IMG/VR virus record: IMGVR_UViG_3300020420_000022
Location: 1 to 48,999 of that record
Source of the DNA: a virus
Strand: one strand, 5' to 3'
Length of the DNA: 48,999 nucleotides
Made by a program: the position numbers and the translations under genes. The notes beneath the pieces are model-generated. The model saw only the letters and a list, made by a program, of their open reading frames with translations. It was not told the origin of the DNA and ran no database searches. Positions 1 through 10,400 of the stretch are shown here, piece by piece. The number at the start of each line of letters is the position of its first letter. Within the stretch, counting starts at the first letter, position 1.

Positions 1-1900
1 ATCTCCTGATGCGTTACCGATAGTAGTATTACCATCGACAGTAAGAGTGCCATCAACCTTAGTATTACCGTCAACATTTAAGTCTCCATCCACGTCAGCG
101 TGGTCTGTTATGTTTACTGTACCACCAGCAGAATCTAATATTAGATTACCAGAAGATGTGGATATTTCATTAGCAGCATCAGTACCAACTTTAAGGTTTC
201 TGATGTTGAATCTTGCACTACCAGTTACTGCCTGATTGAATTGTACAGTACCAGTGACAGCATGTGAGTCACCCGCCTGATTACCAATCGTAGCGTCACC
301 GTTGACAGTGAATGTACCATTAGCAAATGTGTTACCTGTTTGGGCATCAACTGTAAATGTAGAAGCAACAGCGAAGTCATCTGTTACATCAAGTGTTCCA
401 GTGATGTCAACGTTGCCACCAAATGATCCATTGTCACCGACTGTAAGATCATCCCCAACATAAAGATCAAGACCGATACCAGCCCCACCGCCAACAATGA
501 GAGTACCAGTTGCAGAGTTAGTTGCATTTGTTGTATTGAATAATTTTATGGACCCTGCGTCAATTCCTGACTTGGTACCACCGAACACTTCTGAGTTGTT
601 TGTTGCGTCATGTAAGAATACATATCTTAATGCAGAATCATCCCACCCGAAGAATCCTAGTTTAGCAGATGAATTGAAATAACGGAACTCTACACCACGA
701 TCTTTTGCGTCGTCAGATGCAGGAGCAGTATCTCCACCCAATGTAATGATAGGGTCATCTAATGTAACCGTAGTGCTGTTAACGGTTGTGGTGACTCCAT
801 TAACTGTTAGGTTACCTTCTATTAATGCGTTTGTATTTACAGTTAGACTTCCATCAACTGTGACATCATCTGTAAATTGTGAAACAGAATTTACTGTAAG
901 AGTATCGGTGTTTGCATTTCCGATAATTACGTTGTCAGTAAATGTTGCTAGATCATTGATTGTGGTATTACCATGAACAGTTAATGTACCTGTACCTTGT
1001 CCACTTCTACCAATGACTGTATTACCATTATCAAAGTCAATAGAGAACTGTGTCTGTGCAGCATCATTATTAATGTTTAATACTTCGTTGTCAGACTGTA
1101 AGATTAAAGAATCATAGATTGTTGTTTGACCATCAACTACAAGAGTTGAATTGAAATCTACTGCTTGATCTACATTAAGAGTAGAATCAAAATCTACTGC
1201 CTGATTAACTGTAAGGTTATCAGTAAATACAGCGTCAGCATTTACTGTAAGATTATCAGATGCTTGGTTACCTAATGTAGTATTACCATTTACAGATAGG
1301 TTTGTCTCGAAGATAGCATTAGATCCTACATCTAATGTACCTCTGATATCTGTATTACCATTTGTAGATAGAACAGAGAACTTATCTTGTGATCCATTTG
1401 TGATCTTAAAGTTCTTACCAGTTGTATCAAGAGTGATGTTGTTATGGAATAATGAGTTGCCATCAACATCTAATTCTGCATTTAATGTAACGTTGTTATC
1501 AACATCGAGAGTACTGTTGAGTGTAACACCACTGTCTACATCAAGAGTACCATCTGTGTGTATATTACCATTGTCAGTATCTACCTCAAACTTACTGACA
1601 CCAGCAGCAGTTTGGATATCAAACTTTTTATTGTCTGCTTTTATTATTAAGTTATCTGTTATCTCAGTTTCTAACTGTACATCTAATGTACCTTCAATTA
1701 CTGTATTACCTGTGCTTGATGCGACTGTAAATTTATCAGTCGTGCCAGATCTTACTGCAAAGTTTGCATCAATATCAACTGTGCCATCTATCTCAACGTT
1801 ACCATTCAAGTGGGTTGTGCCACCTACGTTAAGATTTTCAGAAATTCCTGCACCACCAGTTACAACTAATGTACCTGTTGTAGGTGTCTTCCAAGTAGAT
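1..1900 (-). repeat. Degenerate short beta-strand repeats of the fibre shaft
   Basis: On the coding strand, units encoding variants of LTVNGNTTIGN, FTDNLTVN and LDVDNNVTLN recur many times, with imperfect spacing and many synonymous differences. They are protein-level repeats inside the fibre gene, not a DNA-level tandem array. Confidence 0.7.
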
Positions 1901-3900
1901 CCTGTGTTTGTTGTTAGTCTGAGGTTACCAGCGATGATAGGAGCATCAGTACCAGTAAAAACTTCACTTGTGTTAGTCGCGTTGTAGAGGAAGCGATACC
2001 CACCAGTGCCAGACCACATGTTAGCGTTCGCGTAATCTTCGTCCCATCCATAGAATCCTTTTCGTGCCTGACTATCGTAATAAGAAAACTCGACACCACG
2101 ATCCTTATTGTCATCTGATACAGGTGTAGTATCTCCACCTAATACAATGATAGGATCATCAATAGTTACAACAGTTGAGTTAACAGTTGTTGTAGTACCA
2201 TCTACTTGTAGGTCACCACGAATCTGAACTTTACCAGTTGCAGCATCGTCATCACCTGGGTCCAAGATCATAGTAGCAGCAGTGCTACTTAGAGTATCAT
2301 CTTGGAACTGGAAACCTTCTACGTTTACTCTATTAGAAACGTTAGTTGCATTGATTGTAATATCATTTTCTGATGTGATATCAATCTTTGCATCACCAGC
2401 ACCAGAGTTTGTAGCGTTGATTAAGACTGTTCTAGCACTAGAACTGTTTTGAGTTAACTGGAATGTTAAATTACCATCACCAGTCTTATCAAGTTTCTGA
2501 TCAACAGAACCATCAAGTGTAATGTCAGGATCACTATAATATGATCTGACGTTTATGTCAATCTCTCCTGATCCACTATCACCAGTGTTATTAGCACCAA
2601 TTAATAGGTTACCACTGGTATCATTAATTTTAATATAGTTTAAGTAATTGAATCCTCTGTAACCTGTGGTTGCAGTTAATTCTTGATCTAGTTCAAAGTC
2701 TTCTTTTGTATTACCGTCTGCAAATGAAACTCTGTTATTTTGTAGTTGTGTATTATCTACCCCTGCCTGTGCAATAGTAACGAAACCACCTTCGTAGTTA
2801 CCCGCACTATTCCATGCTGTTACGTCAAAGTCTTCTTGGTTGAATGATGCTAAACCTTTTTGTGGACTTAGAGCAGATCCGAGATATCTCCAAGATCCTG
2901 TATCACTGGTGTCGGTGTGTGTAGGTTCGCTGCCACCACTGTTAACAGCAAGGATAGCCTCATAGAGGCGATCATTTGAATTTTTAACCTTTGCATATCG
3001 TGCATATGTTGTTCCTGAGTCCCATAGTGCTGATTCTGTACCCTGTGTCGCAGTAGCGATAGGTGCTGTTGCTGCATATGTTAATCTACCATATCTGTCT
3101 ACTGTAAAGTCAGGTGTATTAACTGTTTGGTGAATACTTGCTGTCTCTGATACAGATAACTGAGGTTGATCTAGTGATATAGATCCTGTTGGGTTGTATG
3201 ATCCAACAACAACTGGTGTATCAGCAAGTCCTACCTGTGGGTCACCTGTTGCACCAGAACCATTGGTCATAACAATCTGACCAGATGCACCTGTGATCTG
3301 TCTGGTTACAGCAGTTCCATTTCCAGTTCTTGATAGTAAACCAAGAGATGTTATAGCAGCAAGTGCAATTAGATCTGGGTCACTTGGTGTCGCGTCAGTG
3401 ATACCATATCCTGCTAGTGTTGTAGGGTTATTAGCAGTAGTAACACGACCACGAGAGTCAAGTGTAATTTGAGTATAAGTTCCAGTCGCGCTAAGATTGT
3501 TTGCGTCATAGTGAGGTAGACCTGGTTGGTAGTTTAGTTCAGCAGTAATGTTAATGTTTGCAGAACCATCAAAACTAGCAGAACCAGTCATGTCACCTGT
3601 TAGGGTGAATGATCTAGCGTTAGCAAGTCTAGTCGCAGTAGCAGCGTTACCAACGATTGAAGCAGTAATGGCACCCGCTTCAAAGTTACCGTCAGCGTCA
3701 CGCTTAACAAGTGTATTTGCAGTATTACTTTCAGTTTCTAGTGGACGTTCATATTTCAGTGAGTTCCATGGTGTAACACCATCACCGATTTTTAGACGAG
3801 AGGTATCGAGTTCAATACCAAGTTCGCCTTGTGCAAGAATTGGGTTAACGTTTGCCCATTGCTGTGCACCGTCACGTCGTAGTTGTAGTCTATTTGCCAT
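1..3900 (-). CDS. Long tail-fibre protein, C-terminus beyond the left edge
   Basis: The frame opens at ATG 3900 and stays open to base 1, giving 1300 residues with no stop. Residues about 4-50 (motifs RRDGAQQW, ILAQGELGIELD, KIGDGVTPW) match the Mtd-type N-terminal domain with which phage fibres attach to the virion. Residues about 280-305 (LWDSGTTYARYAKVK, then SGGSEPTHT) look like the small carbohydrate-binding-like module also seen in the giant protein. Residues about 565-650 and 1031-1110 are two copies of one domain (VNSTVVTIDDPI against VNSTTVTLDDPI). From about residue 650 the chain is short Asn/Thr/Asp/Gly-rich strands such as LTVNGNTTIGN, as expected of a beta-helical or trimeric beta fibre shaft. 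A late promoter lies 35 bases upstream. The receptor-binding end is not in the window, so host specificity cannot be read. Confidence 0.9.
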   Translation of the reverse strand, partial: MANRLQLRRDGAQQWANVNPILAQGELGIELDTSRLKIGDGVTPWNSLKYERPLETESNTANTLVKRDADGNFEAGAITASIVGNAATATRLANARSFTLTGDMTGSASFDGSANINITAELNYQPGLPHYDANNLSATGTYTQITLDSRGRVTTANNPTTLAGYGITDATPSDPDLIALAAITSLGLLSRTGNGTAVTRQITGASGQIVMTNGSGATGDPQVGLADTPVVVGSYNPTGSISLDQPQLSVSETASIHQTVNTPDFTVDRYGRLTYAATAPIATATQGTESALWDSGTTYARYAKVKNSNDRLYEAILAVNSGGSEPTHTDTSDTGSWRYLGSALSPQKGLASFNQEDFDVTAWNSAGNYEGGFVTIAQAGVDNTQLQNNRVSFADGNTKEDFELDQELTATTGYRGFNYLNYIKINDTSGNLLIGANNTGDSGSGEIDINVRSYYSDPDITLDGSVDQKLDKTGDGNLTFQLTQNSSSARTVLINATNSGAGDAKIDITSENDITINATNVSNRVNVEGFQFQDDTLSSTAATMILDPGDDDAATGKVQIRGDLQVDGTTTTVNSTVVTIDDPIIVLGGDTTPVSDDNKDRGVEFSYYDSQARKGFYGWDEDYANANMWSGTGGYRFLYNATNTSEVFTGTDAPIIAGNLRLTTNTGSTWKTPTTGTLVVTGGAGISENLNVGGTTHLNGNVEIDGTVDIDANFAVRSGTTDKFTVASSTGNTVIEGTLDVQLETEITDNLIIKADNKKFDIQTAAGVSKFEVDTDNGNIHTDGTLDVDSGVTLNSTLDVDNNVTLNAELDVDGNSLFHNNITLDTTGKNFKITNGSQDKFSVLSTNGNTDIRGTLDVGSNAIFETNLSVNGNTTLGNQASDNLTVNADAVFTDNLTVNQAVDFDSTLNVDQAVDFNSTLVVDGQTTIYDSLILQSDNEVLNINNDAAQTQFSIDFDNGNTVIGRSGQGTGTLTVHGNTTINDLATFTDNVIIGNANTDTLTVNSVSQFTDDVTVDGSLTVNTNALIEGNLTVNGVTTTVNSTTVTLDDPIITLGGDTAPASDDAKDRGVEFRYFNSSAKLGFFGWDDSALRYVFLHDATNNSEVFGGTKSGIDAGSIKLFNTTNATNSATGTLIVGGGAGIGLDLYVGDDLTVGDNGSFGGNVDITGTLDVTDDFAVASTFTVDAQTGNTFANGTFTVNGDATIGNQAGDSHAVTGTVQFNQAVTGSARFNIRNLKVGTDAANEISTSSGNLILDSAGGTVNITDHADVDGDLNVDGNTKVDGTLTVDGNTTIGNASGD

Positions 3901-3934
3901 TGTTTATATTGAATGACACAAGGAGGTCTCCTGT

Positions 3935-3942
3935 TATTTATA
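3935..3942 (-). promoter_or_regulatory. T4-type late promoter for the tail-fibre gene
   Basis: The minus strand reads TATAAATA, an exact match to the T4 late-promoter -10 box recognised by the phage gp55-type sigma factor. It lies in the 56-base gap between the 76-aa gene and the fibre ATG at 3900. The predicted start of transcription falls immediately ahead of the short inverted repeat at about 3920-3931. Confidence 0.75.
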
Positions 3943-3956
3943 CCGCAAATACGATG

Positions 3957-4187
3957 CTACTCGACTGATGCTGGTGTTCCTGGTGCTTCCTCTGTCTTTG
4001 CTTCTGGTGTATGTGGATAAAGATATTCCAAAGTTTCTATTGCACCTAACAGTTTTAGTGCAGTAGTTTCATTGTCTCTAATCTTATTACTTAATGATTT
4101 GTTCTCATCAAGTATCTTTTGATAGCGGGTTTTGAACCCTTCAAGTAGTTCATCAGGTGAACTATTTTCTTTCACATCAACTGTCAT
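3957..4187 (-). CDS. Small charged coiled-coil protein, function unknown
   Basis: This 76-aa product is not recognised as a family. Residues about 10-55 are strongly helical with heptad-like spacing (for example KILDENKSLSNKIRDNETT), suggesting a coiled coil; the tail is Pro/Glu/Ala-rich and probably disordered. Its ATG lies inside the end of the preceding gene (11-base overlap, different frame), so it is probably translated by coupling with that gene. No Shine-Dalgarno sequence is evident. Its place between the DUF4815 structural gene and the tail fibre suggests a minor virion or fibre-assembly protein, but that is inference from position only. Confidence 0.65.
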   Translation of the reverse strand: MTVDVKENSSPDELLEGFKTRYQKILDENKSLSNKIRDNETTALKLLGAIETLEYLYPHTPEAKTEEAPGTPASVE

Positions 4188-4425
4188 TTTCTTTGTTAAT
4201 AAGTTTCAGTAGTAAATTTTTGATGTCAGAAACATCAGATTTGAGATCCTTTACTTCTCCTTGCAGATTAGTAAACTCCTCCTTTTTCCTTTGCCTTTGA
4301 TTATACGACTGCATATATTTATCGTACTCATCAGAGTCCCGATATACAATCGCGTTACTTTCGGTATCACGAAACAAACCTTTGTTTTCTTCTCCTTCAA
4401 CAGGGAGGAATCTAGGTTTATCCAT
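4177..4425 (-). CDS. Small coiled-coil protein, function unknown
   Basis: This 82-aa product is not recognised. The N-terminal half is charged (KPRFLPVEGEENKGLF, then a Tyr/Gln-rich stretch) and residues about 48-80 form a clear heptad pattern (LQGEVKDLKSDVSDIKNLL), a predicted coiled coil. The ATG overlaps the stop of the DUF4815 gene as TAATG, indicating translational coupling. It overlaps the next small gene by 11 bases; the two look like a co-translated pair and may interact through their coiled coils. Confidence 0.7.
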   Translation of the reverse strand: MDKPRFLPVEGEENKGLFRDTESNAIVYRDSDEYDKYMQSYNQRQRKKEEFTNLQGEVKDLKSDVSDIKNLLLKLINKENDS

Positions 4426-7400
4426 TATGATGCGAAGGCAATAGCACGAAGATCTTTGATGAGAGGAACCTTTGCTTGGTTCATCGCTTTCATAACAATC
4501 TTGATCTGGAATGCTTGGAACTCCTGACCTTCAACTGTGTATTCAAAGTCTTCCCATTCTTCCTCACCGACATTAGTTGAACCGACATCTGGTACAGGTA
4601 TCTTAACAAATCCAACTTCATTCATTGGTTTGTCAGAACCTGCTTTCTGAGTTCGGTAATATATGTCGATAGTAGAATCTCCATAACGTTGCATGGAAAT
4701 CATAAGGCGAATACTTCTTGATATGTTAGCAAGTTTTGCTATCTTAGTCAAGTAAATTGCTTCGTTTTGATCACCACCAGAGAGTAATGAAACATCCCCT
4801 GTGGTATCTATCTCACTCTGTATTCCCAAGACTTGTGGACCACCTGGCCACTTGTTGATTCTATTTGATGTAGTGATTACAGACACACGATCAAGGTCAA
4901 CAACAGGAGTTAAGTTGTCCTTCTCAGTTGTCATGTTAATTCTCATGGTTAGAGACTTAGCACCTTCTAGTTTATTTGCTTCATTAATATTGGAGCATAT
5001 AATTCTAGGATTATCATAATAGTTTGCTTCGTTCAACTGAATCTGATCATACTGACCATTGTTAACGAATGATGCTTGGTCAACAACTTGTCCACCAGTA
5101 CCGATAGATGTACCAGATGTGGTATTCAAGGTAGGTGCTATATCAGTTTCTTTGAAATTTAGAACCTGTATAGTAGGTGTGATAAGTTCAAATGGTATGT
5201 TCTGTGATGAACTAACATTAGATCCACCAGTTGCTATACCAACAGTAGCAACAGATTCTGTTGTTAGTGAGTAAGTATCAAGGGTAGGATCTCCAATAGC
5301 AGTGTGAATCTTATTGATTTCTGTTAATGGTATACCATCAAGGTTGTAACATCTTACAGTTGTTTCTGATGGCCATGTGAGGGCAGCACCTGTGTTCATA
5401 ACAGCAGATGTAATACCTCTACCAGATGGTGCAACAGTAATCTCTTTACCATTATCTGATATTGCTGAGTAAGATATAATCTCTTTTGCAGCAACAACAT
5501 GCATGATACTTCTCCATGCTTCGGTTGCATCATCTTCACCACCAGGAGGTGATGGAGGATCAAGAGCAAGGTTATCTGCACTCTCACCAACTAACATTAC
5601 ATATCCTGGGTTAGTTGTACTGATAGGTCTACCGTTAACTACCTTATGGAAACTTCCTGCATCATTTACTGACAATGTAGTAGCAGTAGATGATAAGTTA
5701 GATGTCAATGTAGTTGATGGTATTTCTGAAACAACGTTCTTTAACTCAACGTTATTTGCTCTATTATGCATACCATGATTAGGTTGGTATATAATAATTT
5801 TCTTGTCTCCTGCTCTTACAGTAGGTTGTGTCACAGGGTATCCTGTGTATGAGTCACCACTATATGACGCAGATGAAATAGTACCACTTACACCACCAGG
5901 TTCTGACAGTGTATCGTTACCAACGTCAAATGCTTTGGAAACGTAGTTAGCAGTTATAGTAGATGTACCAGTATTGTATGCAGTAACAGTTGCAGTAGCA
6001 CCCGAAGATGATCCAGTGATTACATCACCAACTTCAAACACACCGTTAGATATTGCTGATAAAACAATAGTAGCGGATGACTGTGATGACTTCATTGCGT
6101 TGGTAATATTACCAGAGTTATCTACAATACCTTGTACGAATGTACCACTGATATCTGTAACAGTTAGGACTTGTGGATCTGATGTAGAATCAAATTCTTT
6201 AACTGTACCCTGTGCATTAGATGGTGACTGTATAACTCTTGCACCCACAGTGAATGCATAAGTTACACCAGTTGCTAATGTAATGTTTTGTTGTGGTTGT
6301 ATCGTTGTAATAGGATTGTTTACAAGCGATGCAAGACCATCATTACCAGCACCAAGTGATGCGTTATTGAATACAGCACTACCAGTTACACTTGTATTGA
6401 ACTTCGCTCTATAAAGATTGAATTTTAAATCTTCATATTGGTCAGCAGTCCATGTAGATGCGTTCTGTGATTTGAATAGAACACCAGCATAAGGTTGTTC
6501 AGATATAGTTCTTGTACCTGTGATATCAATATCACCCATACGAGATATCCATACCTTGTATTCATTAGAGTCAGAGAATAGAACAAAGCAATGTTCTTCT
6601 GATTCTGGAATATACACAGGTGCAGGGAACTCAAACTTAGTTGCAATAGATGCGTTCTCTGATATCTCAACCTGTGATGGAATCAATGTACAGTCAGAGA
6701 AAGGTAGAATGTCCTTAGTAGGATAACCATTCTCCATAGGTCTGATCTGCATAGAGATAGGGATCTTCTGATCCTTAGTTGCAAAGTAGATATCAACACC
6801 AGTTACAAACATACCACCTTGTGCTTCAAGTAGGAATGATTGTGCTAGTGGATCCCACCAACCAACTTGTCTTGTGTTTGTTCTCACCGACCTTACTGTC
6901 CTTGTATCGTTGACAGTATCACGAACGATGGATGCGTTTCTAACTGCAAGTACGTTTTCTTGTAAAGTATTCAATGTACCTCTTGCAGTATATTCTGCCT
7001 CAGCAGCAGAATCAACAGCACCTGGCAACCTACTATCTTCCTCAGAAGATGTTAGACGCATAGTTCTGGCACCAGTTGCCCATCTTGGGTTCGCGTCTCT
7101 TCTTGGGTTAGGTATAAAGAATGTTCCTTTTACAATACCCAAGAGATCGGAGATGAGACGTCGATCTTTGACAACAGCACGAGCACCAGATGTTTGACCT
7201 AGTAATACTTCTCCCACTGCTATATTTCCGTAAGAGTCTCCTCTTGTTTGTCTTGCAATCTCAGTTGTATCAATATTTAAGACTGCTGTTTGTGATGCAT
7301 AAGAGTCTGGTAATGAATCATTAGTTGATGTATATGGGTTAGTTGTTAGACCATTATTAGGTGCTACAACTTTTAAACGACAACCTGAGTTCAATCCAAT

Positions 7401-10400
7401 AACAGTTTCGCCAATAACAAATGGTGTCTCATTTGTCTTAGGATCTTCTGATGAGTTCTTAACTAATTCAATTAGTTTTGGAGTAATGTAATTCATTACA
7501 TTATCACCATCAAAGAATCCATACATTCTTGTTTTTGGTTTTATACGTTCCACATCAAATGCAACGTTCCTAGATCTGATCCATGGTATAAATGTGCTAT
7601 CAATAATACTATCACCAAGTGAACGTCTGTCAATTCTAGGCACAACTCTGATACGAGTACCAGATCTTACCTGACGACGAGTTGTAGTAATAGTCTCACC
7701 TCGTAGGACTCTTCTAGGTGTACCCCTTGCAAATGTTGTTTCCCTCCATGTTCTTGTCTCTGATGTTCTAGTACCTGTCCAGTTAGTTCTCCATGCATTC
7801 CATTGTACAGGAGCAAATCCAGCATTGTTAGTTCTGAATCTACGTCTTGTTGCACTGAAATTACCTTCGATAGATGTAACTCTTGTTGGAGCACGTCTTG
7901 TATCTGTCCAGTCATCAGATGCTGGAAGTAAGTCAATACGTCCTATGAATGTGAATACGTTAAATGGGTTAACGTTCTCCATTCTAGAAGCATAAGGTTG
8001 GATAATGATTGCTTCTTCTGTATATGGAAGAGTCAATACGTTAGCACCTGTCTTACCAGAACGAAGTGATCTAGTATTATGGTCTGTTATATTACTTGAT
8101 GCACTACCGCTAAATTCAAGAGATATATTAGAGGTGAAGTGTGAAGGACGTAGTATACCATTATTAAAGTCCATAGAACACTTGAAGTCTATATTCTCAA
8201 CAGCAGAAGTAGAATGATCTGTAAAGTCATCTACCATGAAACCGTTTTTCAATCTATCAAAACCATCAGAGTCATACGCTCTTGTATTTCTAGCGTCTGC
8301 TTCTAGTAATGATAATGATGTATAGTATTCAAGAGACTGTAAACGTCTGTCCATGTTACCTATGTCTTCCATAGTGTAACGACGTTGCTGGTTTATTATA
8401 ATTAAGATATCTTCTTCTACATCATACACATAAGGTTCATATGTAATTTTAGCAAGTAACATTGCTTTATCAATGTTATCTGCTTCTGGGGGATCTTCAT
8501 TTGGTACACCCATGGAGAGTTTTAGATCTCCATCATGTGTCATGAAGAGTTTATCCTGACGTGGTAGATAGTAGTCGTAGTCGGCACGGAAGAATTCTTC
8601 TACTTTGGGTATATTAAAAATAGTAGAACCACCAGCACCACCTGTGCTTGTAAAAATACGAGAGTCGAAGTCAAGAGACTTACAATTTGTGAAGTACGGT
8701 TGCTCCACAGTACCCGAGCCACTAGCAAGTTCACCAACACCAGGACGAAAATCGATTCCATCTGTTAAGTATTTTGAGTTGCGTTCGGATCTATACCTAG
8801 GTATCTCAGAAAATGTTATACCAGAGTAAGATTGGTTAGAGAAATAATCGCCAGATGGTTCGTGAATAAAGTAGTCAAATACAACAGCAAGTTTTCTCTT
8901 TGGTTCGCTGGTTCCTGCCTTCCTAACAATTTTTGATACACCATACATAAATGGTGTTTGGTTTGAATCTAGTTCATAGTTACCTGAGATGTCTCTGGAT
9001 CCTCTTTCGATTGCTCCATCACCATCCTCAGTAACACCGACAAGTGCATTCAAGTCAGCATCAAATCCATCAATAGTTTCACCAGTTCCGAAGTAATCAG
9101 AACTTAATGGAACTACATACAACCTATTGTTGTTGGAGTTGAATGATACTACCCTTGCCCTTGCACCAGATGTTCTTCCTACAACAACACTACCGTTCTC
9201 GAAGAATACGTTTTCTGTTAGTACAACGTAAGGGACTTGTGCATCATTGTCATCAGTAGATTCATATACAGCATGCACTTTATAAACATCATTCAATGCA
9301 AAAGATATTTCTTCATCTTCAATACGAGTACCATATAAGTTACCAAATGCTAGTCCGTATTTCATTACATCATTCTGCTCTCTGGTTCTGATAACCTTCA
9401 TGGTTCTCATCTTAGCAGCAGTTTTAATCTTCTTAGATACAGTGTTTACAGATACAGCAGCAGTCAATGTAACACGAGTAATGTTAGCACTACCACCAGA
9501 ACCATTGTTGATACCAGTAATTTGTAGTGACTGTCTGTTAGCACCAAATGTAACTGAGATAGTAGGAGAGTTCTTAGTCGACTCATTCTCTATATCAATA
9601 TTAGTTCCTGGGGTCCAACCATATCCTGTGTTAGAGTTAGATCCAGTAACGATAGTTAAGTTATAGTTCTCGTTATCTAATGTAGTAAACTGTTCGTTCT
9701 CTGGTAGTGTAAATGTAACGTCACCAGATGATAACTGTTTGTTATAGAAAGTCTTGATAGATGTAAATGATTCATCAGCAATAGACTTGATTGCCTTCTT
9801 AGGCATATCAATTACAAGTTCACCGTCTCTCACATTCTTCTGTGTGAAAATAGGACGTAAACGTGTAAACTGAATAGCAGGATATTCTGCATCAGTTATA
9901 CTACCTTTTGTTAAAGTAGAATCTAATACAGCAGTCTGTAATCCAAAATCAAATACAGGAGTTAGACCAGTGTTCTTTCTATTAGCAGAGGTAAATGCAA
10001 TGTTAGTAGAATCTATTCTCTTAACTCTAAGTGATGTCTGACCTTTGTTAGTAGTAGCAACAGGAGATATAACTTCACCAGGTCTGATATCAGCAGAGAA
10101 TGCAGTATCGAAACCAGTGATTGTCTTAGTAGAAGATGCTTGGTCAACTGTAACTGTCTTACCAATCAATGATATTGATTCATTTAATGCTAATGACGCA
10201 GTAAATGTCACAGTGGCAGAAGTTGATGGATCCTCATATCCAACTACCTGACGTACATCAGATTGTTCATAGTTGAATATAGCAGAACATGTATCTAATA
10301 CACGACCATCTCTTTCAAGAACTTCTCCTATTTGGAACTCACCAGATACCTGATGAACAACAGCAGAGTCACCAGATGCTTCATATACATATCCTCTTGC

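Noticed and set aside
1-1900. CRISPR-like or tandem-repeat array
   Set aside because: The short recurrent strings have variable spacing and sequence and keep one open frame; they are fibre beta repeats, not direct repeats with spacers.
1400-1987. Plus-strand open frame of 195 codons
   Set aside because: It lies opposite the fibre gene and consists of low-complexity Ser/Val/Leu runs reflecting the reverse complement of Asn/Thr/Asp repeats. No start signal, domain or promoter is present.
4316-4323. GATAAATA box inside the 82-aa gene
   Set aside because: It is off-consensus, more than 125 bases from the next start and within coding sequence; chance in AT-rich DNA is more likely.
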